Assembly: GCF_006517275.1 (NCBI RefSeq)
Contig: NZ_CP041191.1
Coordinates: 1,234,501-1,298,500, forward strand
Reading direction: 5' to 3'
Source of the DNA: Labrenzia sp. PHM005
GTDB taxonomy: Bacteria; Pseudomonadota; Alphaproteobacteria; Rhizobiales; Stappiaceae
DNA length: 64,000 nucleotides
Below, piece by piece: positions 50,070 through 59,660 of the stretch. Position numbers and translations under genes: made by a program. How positions within the stretch are numbered: the stretch's first letter is position 1; each line of letters starts with the position of its first letter. Under the pieces are notes generated by a model, which had not been told where the DNA came from, made no database searches, and was given only the letters and a program-made list of their open reading frames with translations.

Positions 50070-53000
50070 TTGGCGATAACAAAAATTCTCGTTGCAAACC
50101 GTTCGGAAATCGCAATCCGGGTTTTCCGGGCCGCCAATGAGCTGGGCCTCAAAACCGTCGCGATCTATGCTGAACAGGATAAATTGGCGCTGCATCGGTT
50201 CAAAGCCGATGAAGCCTATCAGGTTGGCAAGGGGCTTGGCCCAATTGAAGCCTATCTGTCCATCGACGAGATTATCCGTGTTGCCAAACACGCCGGTGCT
50301 GATGCCATCCACCCTGGGTATGGCCTTTTGTCCGAAAGCCCGGAATTTGTTGATGCCTGTGAAGAAGCGGGCATCACCTTTATCGGTCCAAAGTCTGAAA
50401 CCATGCGCCGTCTCGGCAACAAGGTTGCTGCCCGCAACCTGGCGATTGAAGCCGGTGTTCCGGTTATGCCGGCGACCGATCCGCTGCCGGATGATCTGAA
50501 CGAGATCAAAAAACAGGCTTTGGAGATCGGGTATCCGGTGATGCTCAAAGCCTCTTGGGGCGGCGGCGGCCGGGGCATGCGCGTGATCCCCGATGAAGCG
50601 ACGCTGGAAAAGGAAGTTTTAGCGGCCAAACGGGAAGCGAAAGCGGCCTTCGGCAAGGACGAGATTTATCTTGAAAAGCTGGTTCAGCGTGCCCGCCACG
50701 TTGAAGTACAGATCCTCGGAGACGGCGAAAACGTCGTCCATCTTTATGAGCGCGACTGCTCCATCCAGCGCCGCCACCAGAAAGTGGTTGAGCGTGCACC
50801 CGCGCCCTACCTGGAAGAGGAAAAACGCAAAGAGCTGTGCGAATACGGCCTGAAAATCGGCCGGGCTGTGAACTATCGCGGTGCCGGTACCGTTGAATTC
50901 CTGATGGATGCTGATACGGGCGCCATCTACTTCATCGAGGTGAACCCTCGCGTTCAGGTCGAGCATACGGTGACGGAGGAAGTCACCGGCATCGACATTG
51001 TTCAGGCGCAGATCCACATCGCGGACGGCGAAAAAATCGGCACGCCAAAAAGCGGTGTCCCGGCTCAAGAAAACATTCGTCTGAACGGTCATGCGCTGCA
51101 GTGCCGCATCACCACGGAAGATCCGGAACAGAACTTCATTCCCGATTACGGTCGCATCACCGCCTATCGCGGCGCGACCGGGTTCGGTATTCGTCTCGAT
51201 GGAGGCACCGCCTATTCCGGCGCTGTGATCACGCGCTTTTACGATCCGCTTCTGGAAAAAGTCACGGCCTGGGCTCCGACGGCGGAAGATGCTCGTAAAC
51301 GCATGGATCGTGCCTTGCGCGAGTTCCGGATCCGCGGCGTTGCAACCAACCTGGTGTTTTTGGAAAACATCATCGATCACGCCGATTTCCGTGCGCAGAA
51401 CTACACGACCCGATTCATTGATGACACGCCAGCGCTGTTCGAACAGACGAAACGTCAGGACCGCGCGACCAAGCTTTTGACTTACATCGCAGATGTGTCG
51501 GTCAACGGCCACCCGGAAACCAAAGACCGCGTACGTCCGCCGAAGGATGTGGCCGCACCGATCGTTCCGGATTTCGGTGACGACAAGCCGAAAGGCACCC
51601 GCGAGCTTTTGGACGAGCTGGGCCCGAAAGGCTTTGCCGACTGGATGAAGGATCAAAAGCGGGCGCTGATCACTGATACCACCATGCGCGACGGTCACCA
51701 GTCCCTGCTGGCGACCCGTATGCGGTCTCATGACATCGTCAACATCGCCGAAAGCTACGCCACCGGCCTTCCAAGCCTGTTTTCGCTGGAATGCTGGGGC
51801 GGTGCGACCTTTGATGTGTCCATGCGCTTCCTGACGGAAAGCCCCTGGGAACGGCTGCATCAGATCCGTGAAAAAGCACCGAACATCCTGCTTCAGATGC
51901 TGCTGCGTGGCTCCAACGGCGTTGGCTACACCAACTACCCGGACAATGTGGTCAAGTACTTCGTCCATCAGGCGGCAGAAAACGGCATTGACCTTTTCCG
52001 CGTGTTCGACTGCCTGAACTGGGTGGAAAACATGCGCGTTTCCATGGATGCGGTCCAAGAAACCGGCAAGCTCTGTGAAGGTGTGCTCTGTTATACCGGC
52101 GACATGCTGGACAGCGCCCGGCCGAAATATGACCTCAAGTATTATGTCGGCCTTGCCAAAGAGCTGGAAGCTGCTGGCGCTCACATCCTCGGTATCAAGG
52201 ATATGGCTGGCCTCCTGAAACCTCAGGCGGCCAAGGTTCTGGTCAAGGCATTGAAGGACGAGGTCGGCTTGCCGATCCACTTCCATACGCACGACACCTC
52301 CGGCATTGCGGCTTCCACCATTCTGGCGGCAGTGGAAGCCGGGGTTGATGCAGTCGATGCAGCCATGGATGCGCTCTCCGGCCTGACATCTCAGCCGTGC
52401 CTTGGCTCCATTGTTGAAGCCTTGCGCGGAACCGATCGGGATACAGGTCTCGATGCCAAGACCATTCGGCAGATTTCCTTCTATTGGGAAGCTGTGCGCA
52501 CGCAGTACCGGGCCTTTGAAAGTGACCTGCGCTTTGGAGCCTCCGAAGTCTACCTCCATGAAATGCCCGGTGGTCAGTTCACCAACCTGAAGGAACAGGC
52601 CCGTTCGCTTGGTCTTGAAACCCGCTGGCATGAAGTGGCGCAGGCTTATGCGGATGCCAACCAGATGTTCGGCGATATCGTCAAGGTGACACCGTCATCC
52701 AAGGTGGTGGGCGACATGGCGTTGATGATGGTCAGCCAAGGCCTCACCGTTGCCGATGTTGAAGACCCAGCCAAAGACGTTGCCTTCCCGGACAGTGTTG
52801 TGAAGATGCTGCATGGTGATCTTGGTCAATCTCCGGGCGGATGGCCGAAGGCTCTACAGGATAAGGCTTTGAAGGGTGACAAGCCGATCGCGGTTCGCCC
52901 GGGCTCTCTGCTCGATGACGCGGATCTGGACGAAGAACGGTCCGATGCGGCGGCAGCCACCGGCCATGACATCGACGACACCGAGCTGGCGTCCTATCTG

Positions 53001-53510
53001 ATGTACCCAAAAGTCTTCACCGACTTCGACAAGGCGCAGCAGCAGTACGGCCCGACGTCTGTTCTTCCGACACCGGTCTATTTCTACGGCCTAGAGCCGG
53101 GTGATGAGATCTTTGTCGACCTGGAGCCGGGCAAAACCCTTGTTGTGCGCTGTCAGGCAATTGGTGAGACGGACGAGAAGGGCGAGAAAAAAGTCTTCTT
53201 CGAACTCAACGGTCAGCCGCGCAACGTCAAGGTTCCGGACCGCGCCCATGGCGCTGTCGGCGCTGCTGCCATGCGCAAGGCTGAAGACGGCAATGCGTCT
53301 CATGTCGGTGCGCCGATGCCGGGCGTGATCTCCACGGTCGCGATTGGCGCCGGTCAGGAGGTAAAGGCCGGCGACGTGCTCGTCTCCATCGAAGCCATGA
53401 AGATGGAAACTGCACTTCACGCCGAGCGGGACGGCAAGGTCGCAGAGGTTCTGGTCACTCCCGGTGCGCAGATTGATGCCAAAGATTTGCTTGTGGTGTT
53501 TGAGGCTTAA
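50070..53510 (+). CDS. pyc: Pyruvate carboxylase
   Basis: A 1146-residue biotin enzyme converting pyruvate and bicarbonate to oxaloacetate. Biotin carboxylase domain (residues 1-450): KILVANRSEIAIRVFRAA, ASWGGGGRGMRV, ERDCSIQRRHQKVVERAPAP, FIEVNPRVQVEHTVTE. Carboxyltransferase domain (about 520-800): DTTMRDGHQSLLATRMR, LFSLECWGGATFDV, HFHTHDTSGI. C-terminal biotin carrier with the biotinylated Lys in SIEAMKMETAL. The TTG at 50070 (MAITKILVANRSE) has AGGGGGAG upstream and gives the family's N-terminus; the long frame adds nine unusual residues. Confidence 0.97.
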   Translation: MAITKILVANRSEIAIRVFRAANELGLKTVAIYAEQDKLALHRFKADEAYQVGKGLGPIEAYLSIDEIIRVAKHAGADAIHPGYGLLSESPEFVDACEEAGITFIGPKSETMRRLGNKVAARNLAIEAGVPVMPATDPLPDDLNEIKKQALEIGYPVMLKASWGGGGRGMRVIPDEATLEKEVLAAKREAKAAFGKDEIYLEKLVQRARHVEVQILGDGENVVHLYERDCSIQRRHQKVVERAPAPYLEEEKRKELCEYGLKIGRAVNYRGAGTVEFLMDADTGAIYFIEVNPRVQVEHTVTEEVTGIDIVQAQIHIADGEKIGTPKSGVPAQENIRLNGHALQCRITTEDPEQNFIPDYGRITAYRGATGFGIRLDGGTAYSGAVITRFYDPLLEKVTAWAPTAEDARKRMDRALREFRIRGVATNLVFLENIIDHADFRAQNYTTRFIDDTPALFEQTKRQDRATKLLTYIADVSVNGHPETKDRVRPPKDVAAPIVPDFGDDKPKGTRELLDELGPKGFADWMKDQKRALITDTTMRDGHQSLLATRMRSHDIVNIAESYATGLPSLFSLECWGGATFDVSMRFLTESPWERLHQIREKAPNILLQMLLRGSNGVGYTNYPDNVVKYFVHQAAENGIDLFRVFDCLNWVENMRVSMDAVQETGKLCEGVLCYTGDMLDSARPKYDLKYYVGLAKELEAAGAHILGIKDMAGLLKPQAAKVLVKALKDEVGLPIHFHTHDTSGIAASTILAAVEAGVDAVDAAMDALSGLTSQPCLGSIVEALRGTDRDTGLDAKTIRQISFYWEAVRTQYRAFESDLRFGASEVYLHEMPGGQFTNLKEQARSLGLETRWHEVAQAYADANQMFGDIVKVTPSSKVVGDMALMMVSQGLTVADVEDPAKDVAFPDSVVKMLHGDLGQSPGGWPKALQDKALKGDKPIAVRPGSLLDDADLDEERSDAAAATGHDIDDTELASYLMYPKVFTDFDKAQQQYGPTSVLPTPVYFYGLEPGDEIFVDLEPGKTLVVRCQAIGETDEKGEKKVFFELNGQPRNVKVPDRAHGAVGAAAMRKAEDGNASHVGAPMPGVISTVAIGAGQEVKAGDVLVSIEAMKMETALHAERDGKVAEVLVTPGAQIDAKDLLVVFEA

Positions 53511-53522
53511 GAGGTGTTGAGG

Positions 53523-53563
53523 GTCAGGCCATAGCTTCTATGGCCTGACTTAGCTTCTTTTTC
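53523..53563 (+). terminator. Terminator of pyc, inside the 3' end of the GNAT gene
   Basis: A perfect 12-bp stem (53523-53534 with 53538-53549) with a three-base loop begins 12 bases after the pyc stop and is followed by a T-rich tract. Its bases also encode the last nine codons of the convergent GNAT gene. Confidence 0.82.
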
Positions 53564-54033
53564 ATACCAACTTTTTCCAGGTGGATTTCCAAGATCGGAT
53601 CTTTTCGGCGCTCCTGCCATACAATCTGGTAACCCAGATGCTGGTAGAGGCCGAGGGCCCGAGTGTTTTGAGCAGCTACTTGGATTTCACTTACAGAAAA
53701 CCCTTTAGCGGCGATTGTGGCTTCGAGTTTTCTTATGAGCGCTGAGCCAATACCCCGGCCTTCAATTTCCGGATCCACCCAAAGATCACTGATGTGATTG
53801 TTGTGGTCTTCGCAGGCGGCAAATCCGGCAATTTTCCCGTTGACATCGGCGACCAGGACCGTTTCTCCCATTGTTTTCAGAAATGGTAGGAAGGGATTGT
53901 CCTTGCAGATCCGCGCGTAGACATTTTTAGGCACCAGTGGGCCGACACCCTTTTGCCAAGCCCGCAGACCAACATCTGCAAGGCTTTCTATTTCTGACGT
54001 GTGGGCTGGGCGGAGAACGAGCGTTTTGGTCAA
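53524..54033 (-). CDS. GNAT-family N-acetyltransferase
   Basis: A 169-residue acetyltransferase using acetyl-CoA. LRPAHTSEIESLADVGLRAWQKGV is the N-terminal GNAT strand/helix, VLVADVNGKIAGFAACEDHNNHISDLWVDPEIEGRGIGSALIRKLEA contains the acetyl-CoA-binding R/Q-x-x-G-x-G/A (RGIGSA) loop, and AAQNTRALGLYQHLGYQIV gives the NxxAxxxYxxxGF-type end. Acceptor unknown. Its C-terminal codons form the pyc terminator. Confidence 0.88.
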   Translation of the reverse strand: MTKTLVLRPAHTSEIESLADVGLRAWQKGVGPLVPKNVYARICKDNPFLPFLKTMGETVLVADVNGKIAGFAACEDHNNHISDLWVDPEIEGRGIGSALIRKLEATIAAKGFSVSEIQVAAQNTRALGLYQHLGYQIVWQERRKDPILEIHLEKVGMKKKLSQAIEAMA

Positions 54034-54081
54034 AGATCTAAACTGGTTCGAGGCTGACTGGAGTATTGAGTGCCAGCAAGC

Positions 54082-54837
54082 CTACTCCGCAGCTTTCAAG
54101 CGGGAGCGTTGGGCGGGGGCTTCGGCGGTGCCAATCCACAGATCCAGGAACCGGTCCAGCCATGTCCGGACCGCTGCGTCGTAGACAAAACGTCCAGCAA
54201 AATGATCGCGCCGCTGCTGCGCACCGGGCAGTTCCATGCGTGGAGCGCCCTTGGTGGTCCATTTGACCATCATCTGATGGGTGAGTTCTGGGTGGAACTG
54301 GATGCCGTAGGCGGCGGGGCCAACGCGGATAGCCTGGTTCGGGTAGGTCGGGCTGGTTGCCAGAAGCTCGGCTCCGGCCGGGCAATCGAAGCCTTCGCGA
54401 TGCCACTGATAAACCTTTTGCGGCCAGTCCATCAGGTCTTTGCCAGCATCCGTCGGCTGCAGGGGATAATAGCCGATTTCGACCATCTCCTCCTTGTGGC
54501 CGGCGACTTTACCGCCAAGGTGTTTGACCATCATCTGCGCGCCCAGGCAGATGCCGAGAAACGGCGCCTCTTCTTTCAAGGGCACGTTGATCCAGTCAAT
54601 TTCCTTGTGAACGAAGCCATCCGGATCGTTGGCACTCATCGGGCCGCCAAAAATAACGGCGCCTGCATGATCGCGCATGGTATCGGGCAAGCTATCACCG
54701 AAGCGCGGTTTGCGGATGTCGAGCGAAAAGCCCCGTTTTATGAGTTCCTGACCAACACGTCCGGGTGACGAGTGTTCCTGGTGCAGGACGATCAGCACTT
54801 TCGGTCGGGGAGTTGCAAAGTCAGACGTAAAATCCAT
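54082..54837 (-). CDS. Class I glutamine amidotransferase-like protein
   Basis: A 251-residue stand-alone GATase domain of the GMP-synthase-like group. FLGICLGAQMMVKHLGG holds the nucleophilic Cys, and AYGIQFHPELTHQMM the catalytic His and Glu. VIFGGPMSANDPDGFVHKEIDWI is the conserved oxyanion-side block. The triad is complete, so hydrolysis of a gamma-glutamyl or glutamine substrate is likely; the real substrate is unknown. The ATG at 54837 is preferred over a TTG three codons earlier. Confidence 0.86.
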   Translation of the reverse strand: MDFTSDFATPRPKVLIVLHQEHSSPGRVGQELIKRGFSLDIRKPRFGDSLPDTMRDHAGAVIFGGPMSANDPDGFVHKEIDWINVPLKEEAPFLGICLGAQMMVKHLGGKVAGHKEEMVEIGYYPLQPTDAGKDLMDWPQKVYQWHREGFDCPAGAELLATSPTYPNQAIRVGPAAYGIQFHPELTHQMMVKWTTKGAPRMELPGAQQRRDHFAGRFVYDAAVRTWLDRFLDLWIGTAEAPAQRSRLKAAE

Positions 54838-54920
54838 GAGATTCAATATGGGCGAGCGCTCTGAAAAAATCGAGTCCTTTGCAAGTCTGGATTGTAGAAA
54901 TCCAAATTTCTCGAATTTGA

Positions 54921-55394
54921 CTACGCTTCATCCGGTTCTGGCGCGGTTTTAGCCACCTTGTGGCGCAGCACCATCCGGTCGCGGGAAGAAACGCCGAGAA
55001 GCTCGGCTACTCGCCAGATGGTGTTGTCCTCAAATTCGTGGACATGGCCGTCGGCGTAGACGATCTCCCACATCATTTCGATGATGGCGAGGCGTTCGTC
55101 TTCATTGGTGGTGCGTTTCAAAACGGATGTGAAGCCATAAAGATCGACAGCTTCTTCATCGCGCTGTTTGGCAGCTGCAATCAGTTCGCTGGTGTCTTCA
55201 TCACTCAACTCGTAATGGGCTTTCAGAATCTGCCGGAGTTTTTCGCTCTCGCTGTCTTCGATCACGCCATCGATATCGACCAGGTGAAACAGGAGTGCTG
55301 CGGCCGCGAGACGTTTGTCGTCATCGGCAAAGGTCTTTTTGCCACTGTCTCCGAATGTGATTTCCCGGACAAAGCTCTTCAGCGCGTTCAACAT
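54921..55394 (-). CDS. TerB-like protein
   Basis: A 157-residue all-helical, acidic protein of the TerB family. LAAAALLFHLVDIDGVIEDSESEKLRQILKAHYELS and IIEMMWEIVYADGHVHEFEDNTIWRVAELLGVSSRDRMVLRHKV carry the two D-x-D/E-rich helical repeats of the domain (VDIDG and YADG). Such proteins are linked to tellurite/stress responses or act as membrane-associated metal sensors; no other ter gene is nearby, so a specific role is not assigned. Confidence 0.82.
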   Translation of the reverse strand: MLNALKSFVREITFGDSGKKTFADDDKRLAAAALLFHLVDIDGVIEDSESEKLRQILKAHYELSDEDTSELIAAAKQRDEEAVDLYGFTSVLKRTTNEDERLAIIEMMWEIVYADGHVHEFEDNTIWRVAELLGVSSRDRMVLRHKVAKTAPEPDEA

Positions 55395-55704
55395 GCGTAG
55401 TTTTCCTAATCAGCCAATCTGCAGTAATTGCCTAATGTTGCGACCAGATCCAATCCCTCTTTAGCATCAAAGAGTTGGCAGCGCATTAAAGCACTTTCAA
55501 GGTATGTGAAAAGTTGTTTTTTTGAGTCATGTTTTTTGAATCGTTCTAAAGTATTGATTTTTTTAGACTTTATAACTTGACTTTTTGTCTCATGAAATGT
55601 TTCACCAAGTCGGACGGCGCGTCGAGCGCTGTAAGACCTCATAATTTTGCAAGTAGTCAGTATCGACCGGCTGACCGCATTGCCTTGGTTTTAGGAACGA
55701 CCCT
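55395..55704. other. Promoter region of the imelysin operon
   Basis: An AT-rich, non-coding 310 bases upstream of the iron-type operon. It holds the Irr-box-like palindrome listed separately at 55534-55550. No open frame is supported. Confidence 0.7.
55534..55550. promoter_or_regulatory. Irr-box (iron control element)-like palindrome
   Basis: TTTTGAATCGTTCTAAA differs at one position from the published alphaproteobacterial iron control element TTTAGAA-N3-TTCTAAA bound by Irr. It lies 155 bases before the imelysin start. The gene content downstream (imelysins, di-haem protein) fits iron-responsive control. Confidence 0.65.
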
Positions 55705-56967
55705 ATGAAATCCATCAAGCTCGCTCTTTTGGCAGCAACAACCCTTTTGGCAACTCCGGCTATGGCCGCAGCTCCCGCCGATGTTCTTTCCACGTATGGC
55801 GACATTGCGCATGCCAAGTTTGCCGACTCTCTGGCAACGGCAAAATCTTTGAAAGCAGCAGTCGACAAGCTGATTGCCGAGCCGAGCGAAGCCAACCTAG
55901 AAGCGGCCCGCGCTGCTTGGGTTGCAGCACGTAATCCTTATCAGCAGACCGAAGCCTACCGTTTTGGCAATGCGATCGTCGACGATTGGGAAGGTAAAGT
56001 GAACGCCTGGCCGCTGGATGAAGGCCTGATCGACTATGTCGACGTTTCTTATGGCGATGAATCAGAAGAAAACGATTATTATGCTGCCAATGTGATTGCC
56101 AATCCGACCCTGAAAGTTGGCGGCGAAACCATTGATGCCAGCAACATCACTGCATCGCTTCTGTCTGAAAAACTGCAGGAAGCCGGCGAAGTGGAAGCCA
56201 ATGTGGCCACTGGTTACCACGCGATTGAATTCATGCTGTGGGGGCAGGACCTGAACGGCACGGACAAAGGCGCTGGCAGCCGTCCGGCAACCGATTTTGA
56301 CACTGCCAACTGTACTGGCGGCAACTGCGAGCGCCGGGCTCAGTATCTGGCCGCTGCAACAAACCTGCTGATTTCCGATCTGGAAGAAATGGTTGTGGCC
56401 TGGGCGCCGGGCGGAGCAGCCCGCGAAGACCTTGGCGGTAAAGGGGAGGCTGGCGGTCTGGCAACGATCCTGACCGGCATGGGCTCCCTCTCTTATGGTG
56501 AGCTGGCTGGCGAGCGCATGAAGCTCGGCCTGATGCTGCATGATCCAGAAGAAGAGCATGACTGCTTCTCCGACAACACGCATATGTCGCACTACAACGA
56601 TGTTGTTGGCATCCGGAACGTCTACTTCGGCGAATACAAGAGCCCGCTCGGCAACGATGTCAAAGGTGCATCTCTCGCCGACATGGTTGCCGCCAAAGAC
56701 GCTGCGCTTGCGGAAGAAATGAAGACCAAACTCGACGCGACATTGGCAGCATTCGAAACCATGAAAGCGCGGGCTGAAGGCGGCGAAGCCTATGACCAGA
56801 TGATTGGTGAAGGCAACGCAGAAGGCAACGCTGTTGTTCAGGCAGCCATCGACGCACTTGTTGATCAGACCGCTTCGATTGAGCGTGTCGTGAAGGCACT
56901 TGAGCTTGAAGAAATTGCCTTTGAAGGCTCCGACAGCCTGGACAATCCGTCCGCTGTTTTCGAATAG
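55705..56967 (+). CDS. Imelysin-family periplasmic protein 1
   Basis: A 420-residue imelysin-like protein with a Sec leader (MKSIKLALLAATTLLATPAMAAA). The GYHAIEFMLWGQDLN block contains the GxHxxE motif of the family, and NPYQQTEAYRFGN and WPLDEGLIDYVD are typical. A cysteine pair (NCTGGNCERR) may bind metal or form a disulfide. Imelysins act in iron uptake or homeostasis rather than as true peptidases. It is followed by a di-haem protein, a second imelysin and a DUF1513 protein. Confidence 0.9.
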   Translation: MKSIKLALLAATTLLATPAMAAAPADVLSTYGDIAHAKFADSLATAKSLKAAVDKLIAEPSEANLEAARAAWVAARNPYQQTEAYRFGNAIVDDWEGKVNAWPLDEGLIDYVDVSYGDESEENDYYAANVIANPTLKVGGETIDASNITASLLSEKLQEAGEVEANVATGYHAIEFMLWGQDLNGTDKGAGSRPATDFDTANCTGGNCERRAQYLAAATNLLISDLEEMVVAWAPGGAAREDLGGKGEAGGLATILTGMGSLSYGELAGERMKLGLMLHDPEEEHDCFSDNTHMSHYNDVVGIRNVYFGEYKSPLGNDVKGASLADMVAAKDAALAEEMKTKLDATLAAFETMKARAEGGEAYDQMIGEGNAEGNAVVQAAIDALVDQTASIERVVKALELEEIAFEGSDSLDNPSAVFE

Positions 56968-56976
56968 GACCACTCT

Positions 56977-57001
56977 TGGCGGGCAGTTCAACTGCCCGCC
57001 A
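56977..57001 (+). terminator. Hairpin after imelysin 1
   Basis: A perfect 11-bp stem (56977-56987 with 56991-57001) and three-base loop, followed by TTATTA only. It may be a weak terminator or protect the message; the following three genes are probably still part of the operon. Confidence 0.6.
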
Positions 57002-57048
57002 TTATTATGACCAGCTGGAATTGGGGCTCCGGCAGGACGGATACTAGG

Positions 57049-58590
57049 ATGCGAATTTTGGACAAGGTCCCAGGACTGAGCGCCCTCGCTGGCGCTTGTA
57101 TTGTTTTTGCCGGTTTGTTTTATGCACCGGCTGTGGCCGACGAATTGTTGAGCCACCGCGAGGATCTGTCGGAAGAAGACAGGGCCAAGGTCTTGAACGT
57201 GCTGCCGCTCGCCACGGACTTTTCCAAGGCCGAAGGTTTTGAGCGGATGCAGGGCGGTGCGGGAACCTCCCGGAAGCGGATCAACCGCGACGCCTTTTCC
57301 CACTCCAACGCAAATCTGACGTTCGAGCAGGAGCGGGACTTCAAACTCGGCAACGGCCTGTTCAAAAAACTCTGGGCGTCTTCTCCGGCCTCGACAAAGG
57401 CATCGGACGGTCTGGGCCCACTTTACAATGCCCGCTCATGCCAAGGTTGCCATTTGAAAGATGGCCGCGGACGGCCGCCGCGGCCAGGTGATGAAGCGGT
57501 TTCTTTGTTCCTGCGTCTCTCCATTCCGCCGCAAACTGAAGAGCATCAGAAGGCCTTGGCCGATAAGACGCTTTTGCGGATCCCTGAACCAACCTATGGC
57601 GGTCAGTTTCAGGCGTTTGCCGTTACAGGCCTGCCCGCGGAAGGCCGCTTCGATATTGTTCACGAGGAGATTGAAGTACCGCTGAATGGTGGTGAAGTCG
57701 CCGTTCTGCAAAAACCGGTTTACAAGATCCGGGATCTCGGTTTTGGCGACATGCACCCGGAAACGCTGATCTCGCCGCGGGTGGCGCCGCCAATGATTGG
57801 CTTGGGTTTGCTTCAGGCTATTCACCCTGGAGATCTCGAAGCTTTGGCGGACCCGAACGATCTGGATGGCGACGGAATTTCAGGAAAAATCAGCCTTGTG
57901 CGGGATGGCCGGACAGGAGATCTCATGATCGGCCGGTTCGGCTGGAAGGCTTCCAATCCGAACATTCGCGATCAAACAGCTGGCGCCTTTTCAGGCGACA
58001 TCGGGATCAGTTCCCCGGACAAACCGGACAATTATGGTGATTGCACAGAGCGTCAGGTTGCGTGCCGGTCCATGCCCCATGGCGAACAGACCAATCTGGG
58101 TGTTTCCGAAATACCCGATCCGGTGATGGATCTCGTCACCTTCTATTCTGAGAACCTGGCCGTTCCGGCCCGCCGGGATGTTTCCGATCCGGACGTCTTG
58201 CGGGGCAAGGAACTTTTCTATGAGATCGGCTGCACCAAATGCCATCAGCCGAAATATGTCACCCGCCGGAATGCGGAAACGGAAGCGCATCAGTTTCAGC
58301 TGATTTGGCCGTATACGGATCTTCTGCTCCACGATATGGGCGAAGGGTTGGCCGATGGGCGTCCCGTTGGTGATGCCACAGGCCGGGAATGGCGCACCCC
58401 GCCGCTATGGGGGATCGGCTTGACGGAGACGGTCAACGATCATACCCGTTTCCTGCACGATGGCCGGGCGCGCAACCTGCTCGAAGCTGTTTTGTGGCAC
58501 GGCGGGGAAGCGGAAATGGCACGCGATCAGGTGATTGCAATGGAGCCCGGAGAGCGTAAGTCCTTGGTCCGGTTTTTGGAGTCGTTGTAA
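57049..58590 (+). CDS. Di-haem oxidoreductase family protein (DUF1111, cytochrome c-like)
   Basis: A 513-residue secreted c-type cytochrome with a leader ending near YAPAVADE. CXXCH haem sites are seen in ARSCQGCHLKDGRG and GCTKCHQPKY, i.e. two haems. PPLWGIGLTETVNDHTRFLHDGRARNLLEAVLWHGGEA is a conserved C-terminal block of this family, which is found beside imelysins. It probably oxidises or reduces iron (or another periplasmic substrate) during uptake; the exact reaction is unknown. The ATG at 57049 keeps the leader; the start at 57007 overlaps the hairpin region. Confidence 0.88.
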   Translation: MRILDKVPGLSALAGACIVFAGLFYAPAVADELLSHREDLSEEDRAKVLNVLPLATDFSKAEGFERMQGGAGTSRKRINRDAFSHSNANLTFEQERDFKLGNGLFKKLWASSPASTKASDGLGPLYNARSCQGCHLKDGRGRPPRPGDEAVSLFLRLSIPPQTEEHQKALADKTLLRIPEPTYGGQFQAFAVTGLPAEGRFDIVHEEIEVPLNGGEVAVLQKPVYKIRDLGFGDMHPETLISPRVAPPMIGLGLLQAIHPGDLEALADPNDLDGDGISGKISLVRDGRTGDLMIGRFGWKASNPNIRDQTAGAFSGDIGISSPDKPDNYGDCTERQVACRSMPHGEQTNLGVSEIPDPVMDLVTFYSENLAVPARRDVSDPDVLRGKELFYEIGCTKCHQPKYVTRRNAETEAHQFQLIWPYTDLLLHDMGEGLADGRPVGDATGREWRTPPLWGIGLTETVNDHTRFLHDGRARNLLEAVLWHGGEAEMARDQVIAMEPGERKSLVRFLESL

Positions 58591-59660
58591 TGCTGCGCAT
58601 GTTTGGAATTTGTCTGGCGCTGGTGGCCAGTTGGCCGGCACTGGCAACAGACTACCGGAAACCGGTGGACGCGTTGATTTCCGGATATATCCGGCCCGCA
58701 ACGCAGACATTTGCCGAAACTGCGACCAAACTACCAGCGGCCGTCCAAGCGGTATGTTCTTTACCCCATGAAACAAGCATCGCGGCGTTTCAAAATGCCA
58801 ATGCAGACACCATTCGGGACTTCGCAAAAATCCATTTTCTGCGATTTGGCCCCCTCGTCGAAGAGGATCGTCTAAGCCGTCTAGCGTTCATGCCAGATCC
58901 GAGGGCGACAGCACAGCGGCAGATCCGCAAGTTGGTCGCAGCGCAAGACACTGGCGTTCAAAACGCCGATACGTTGGCCGGCAAGAGCGTTGCTGTCCAG
59001 GGTCTGACGGCGCTGCAGCTGATCGCCTTTGATAAGACTGGGGGCGTGACACTTGGAAAAGACGGGCCGGACAGTTTCGCCTGCAAGTACAGTCAGGCGA
59101 TCGCAGAAAATGTGGCCATGATTGCCAATGAGACTGCTGCTGCCTGGCAAGATCCGAAGGGATATAGTCAGGTTCTGCTCGAAACTGGGGCTAAAAATGC
59201 GCGGTTCAAATCCTCAAAAGAAGCGCTGGAGTCGGTGTTCAACGTTCTTGCGACCGGGCTAACCGTCGCGCGGGATCAGAACGTATTGCCTGCCTTGGGC
59301 AAATCGGAAGAAAAGGCAAAACCGCGCAGAATTCCATTCTCCAGGTCCGGTAATGGCGTTTTGTTCCTCTCCAGCGAGCTGTTGGGGCTGGAGCAAGCCT
59401 TGGTGAGCATGAATTTGAAGCCGATGTCGTCCTCCGAACATGAATGGCTGTTCGACACGCTAGGATTTGAATTTAAAAACGCCCAAAGCCTTTTAAGTCA
59501 GCTTCAACCGCCCCTGCGCCAGACATTTGAGGAGAGCGGCGCGTATTCCAAACTTAAGGTTCTCACGATCACGCTTCAGTCAATCCGCGAACTGGTTTCG
59601 CCGGAAATTGCCGGTGCATTGGGTCTGGCCGGAGGCTTCAATGCCCTGGACGGCGACTAA
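58590..59660 (+). CDS. Imelysin-family periplasmic protein 2
   Basis: A 356-residue imelysin with a Sec leader (MLRMFGICLALVASWPALA). FAKIHFLRFGPLVEEDRLSRLAFMPDPRATAQRQI and LAGKSVAVQGLTALQLIAFD are family features; the GxHxxE motif of imelysin 1 is replaced by QGLTALQLI, so the pair is not equivalent. The start overlaps the stop of the di-haem gene by one base (TAATG), and the next start lies 20 bases inside this gene. Confidence 0.87.
   Translation: MLRMFGICLALVASWPALATDYRKPVDALISGYIRPATQTFAETATKLPAAVQAVCSLPHETSIAAFQNANADTIRDFAKIHFLRFGPLVEEDRLSRLAFMPDPRATAQRQIRKLVAAQDTGVQNADTLAGKSVAVQGLTALQLIAFDKTGGVTLGKDGPDSFACKYSQAIAENVAMIANETAAAWQDPKGYSQVLLETGAKNARFKSSKEALESVFNVLATGLTVARDQNVLPALGKSEEKAKPRRIPFSRSGNGVLFLSSELLGLEQALVSMNLKPMSSSEHEWLFDTLGFEFKNAQSLLSQLQPPLRQTFEESGAYSKLKVLTITLQSIRELVSPEIAGALGLAGGFNALDGD

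Noticed and set aside
50619..52631. Long antisense open frame (670 codons) opposite pyc
   Set aside because: It lies wholly within a well-supported gene on the other strand and its product shows no family pattern; such frames are common opposite GC-rich codon use.
56062..57303. Antisense open frame (413 codons) opposite imelysin 1
   Set aside because: It covers the imelysin gene and part of the di-haem gene and has no recognisable domain or ribosome-binding site.
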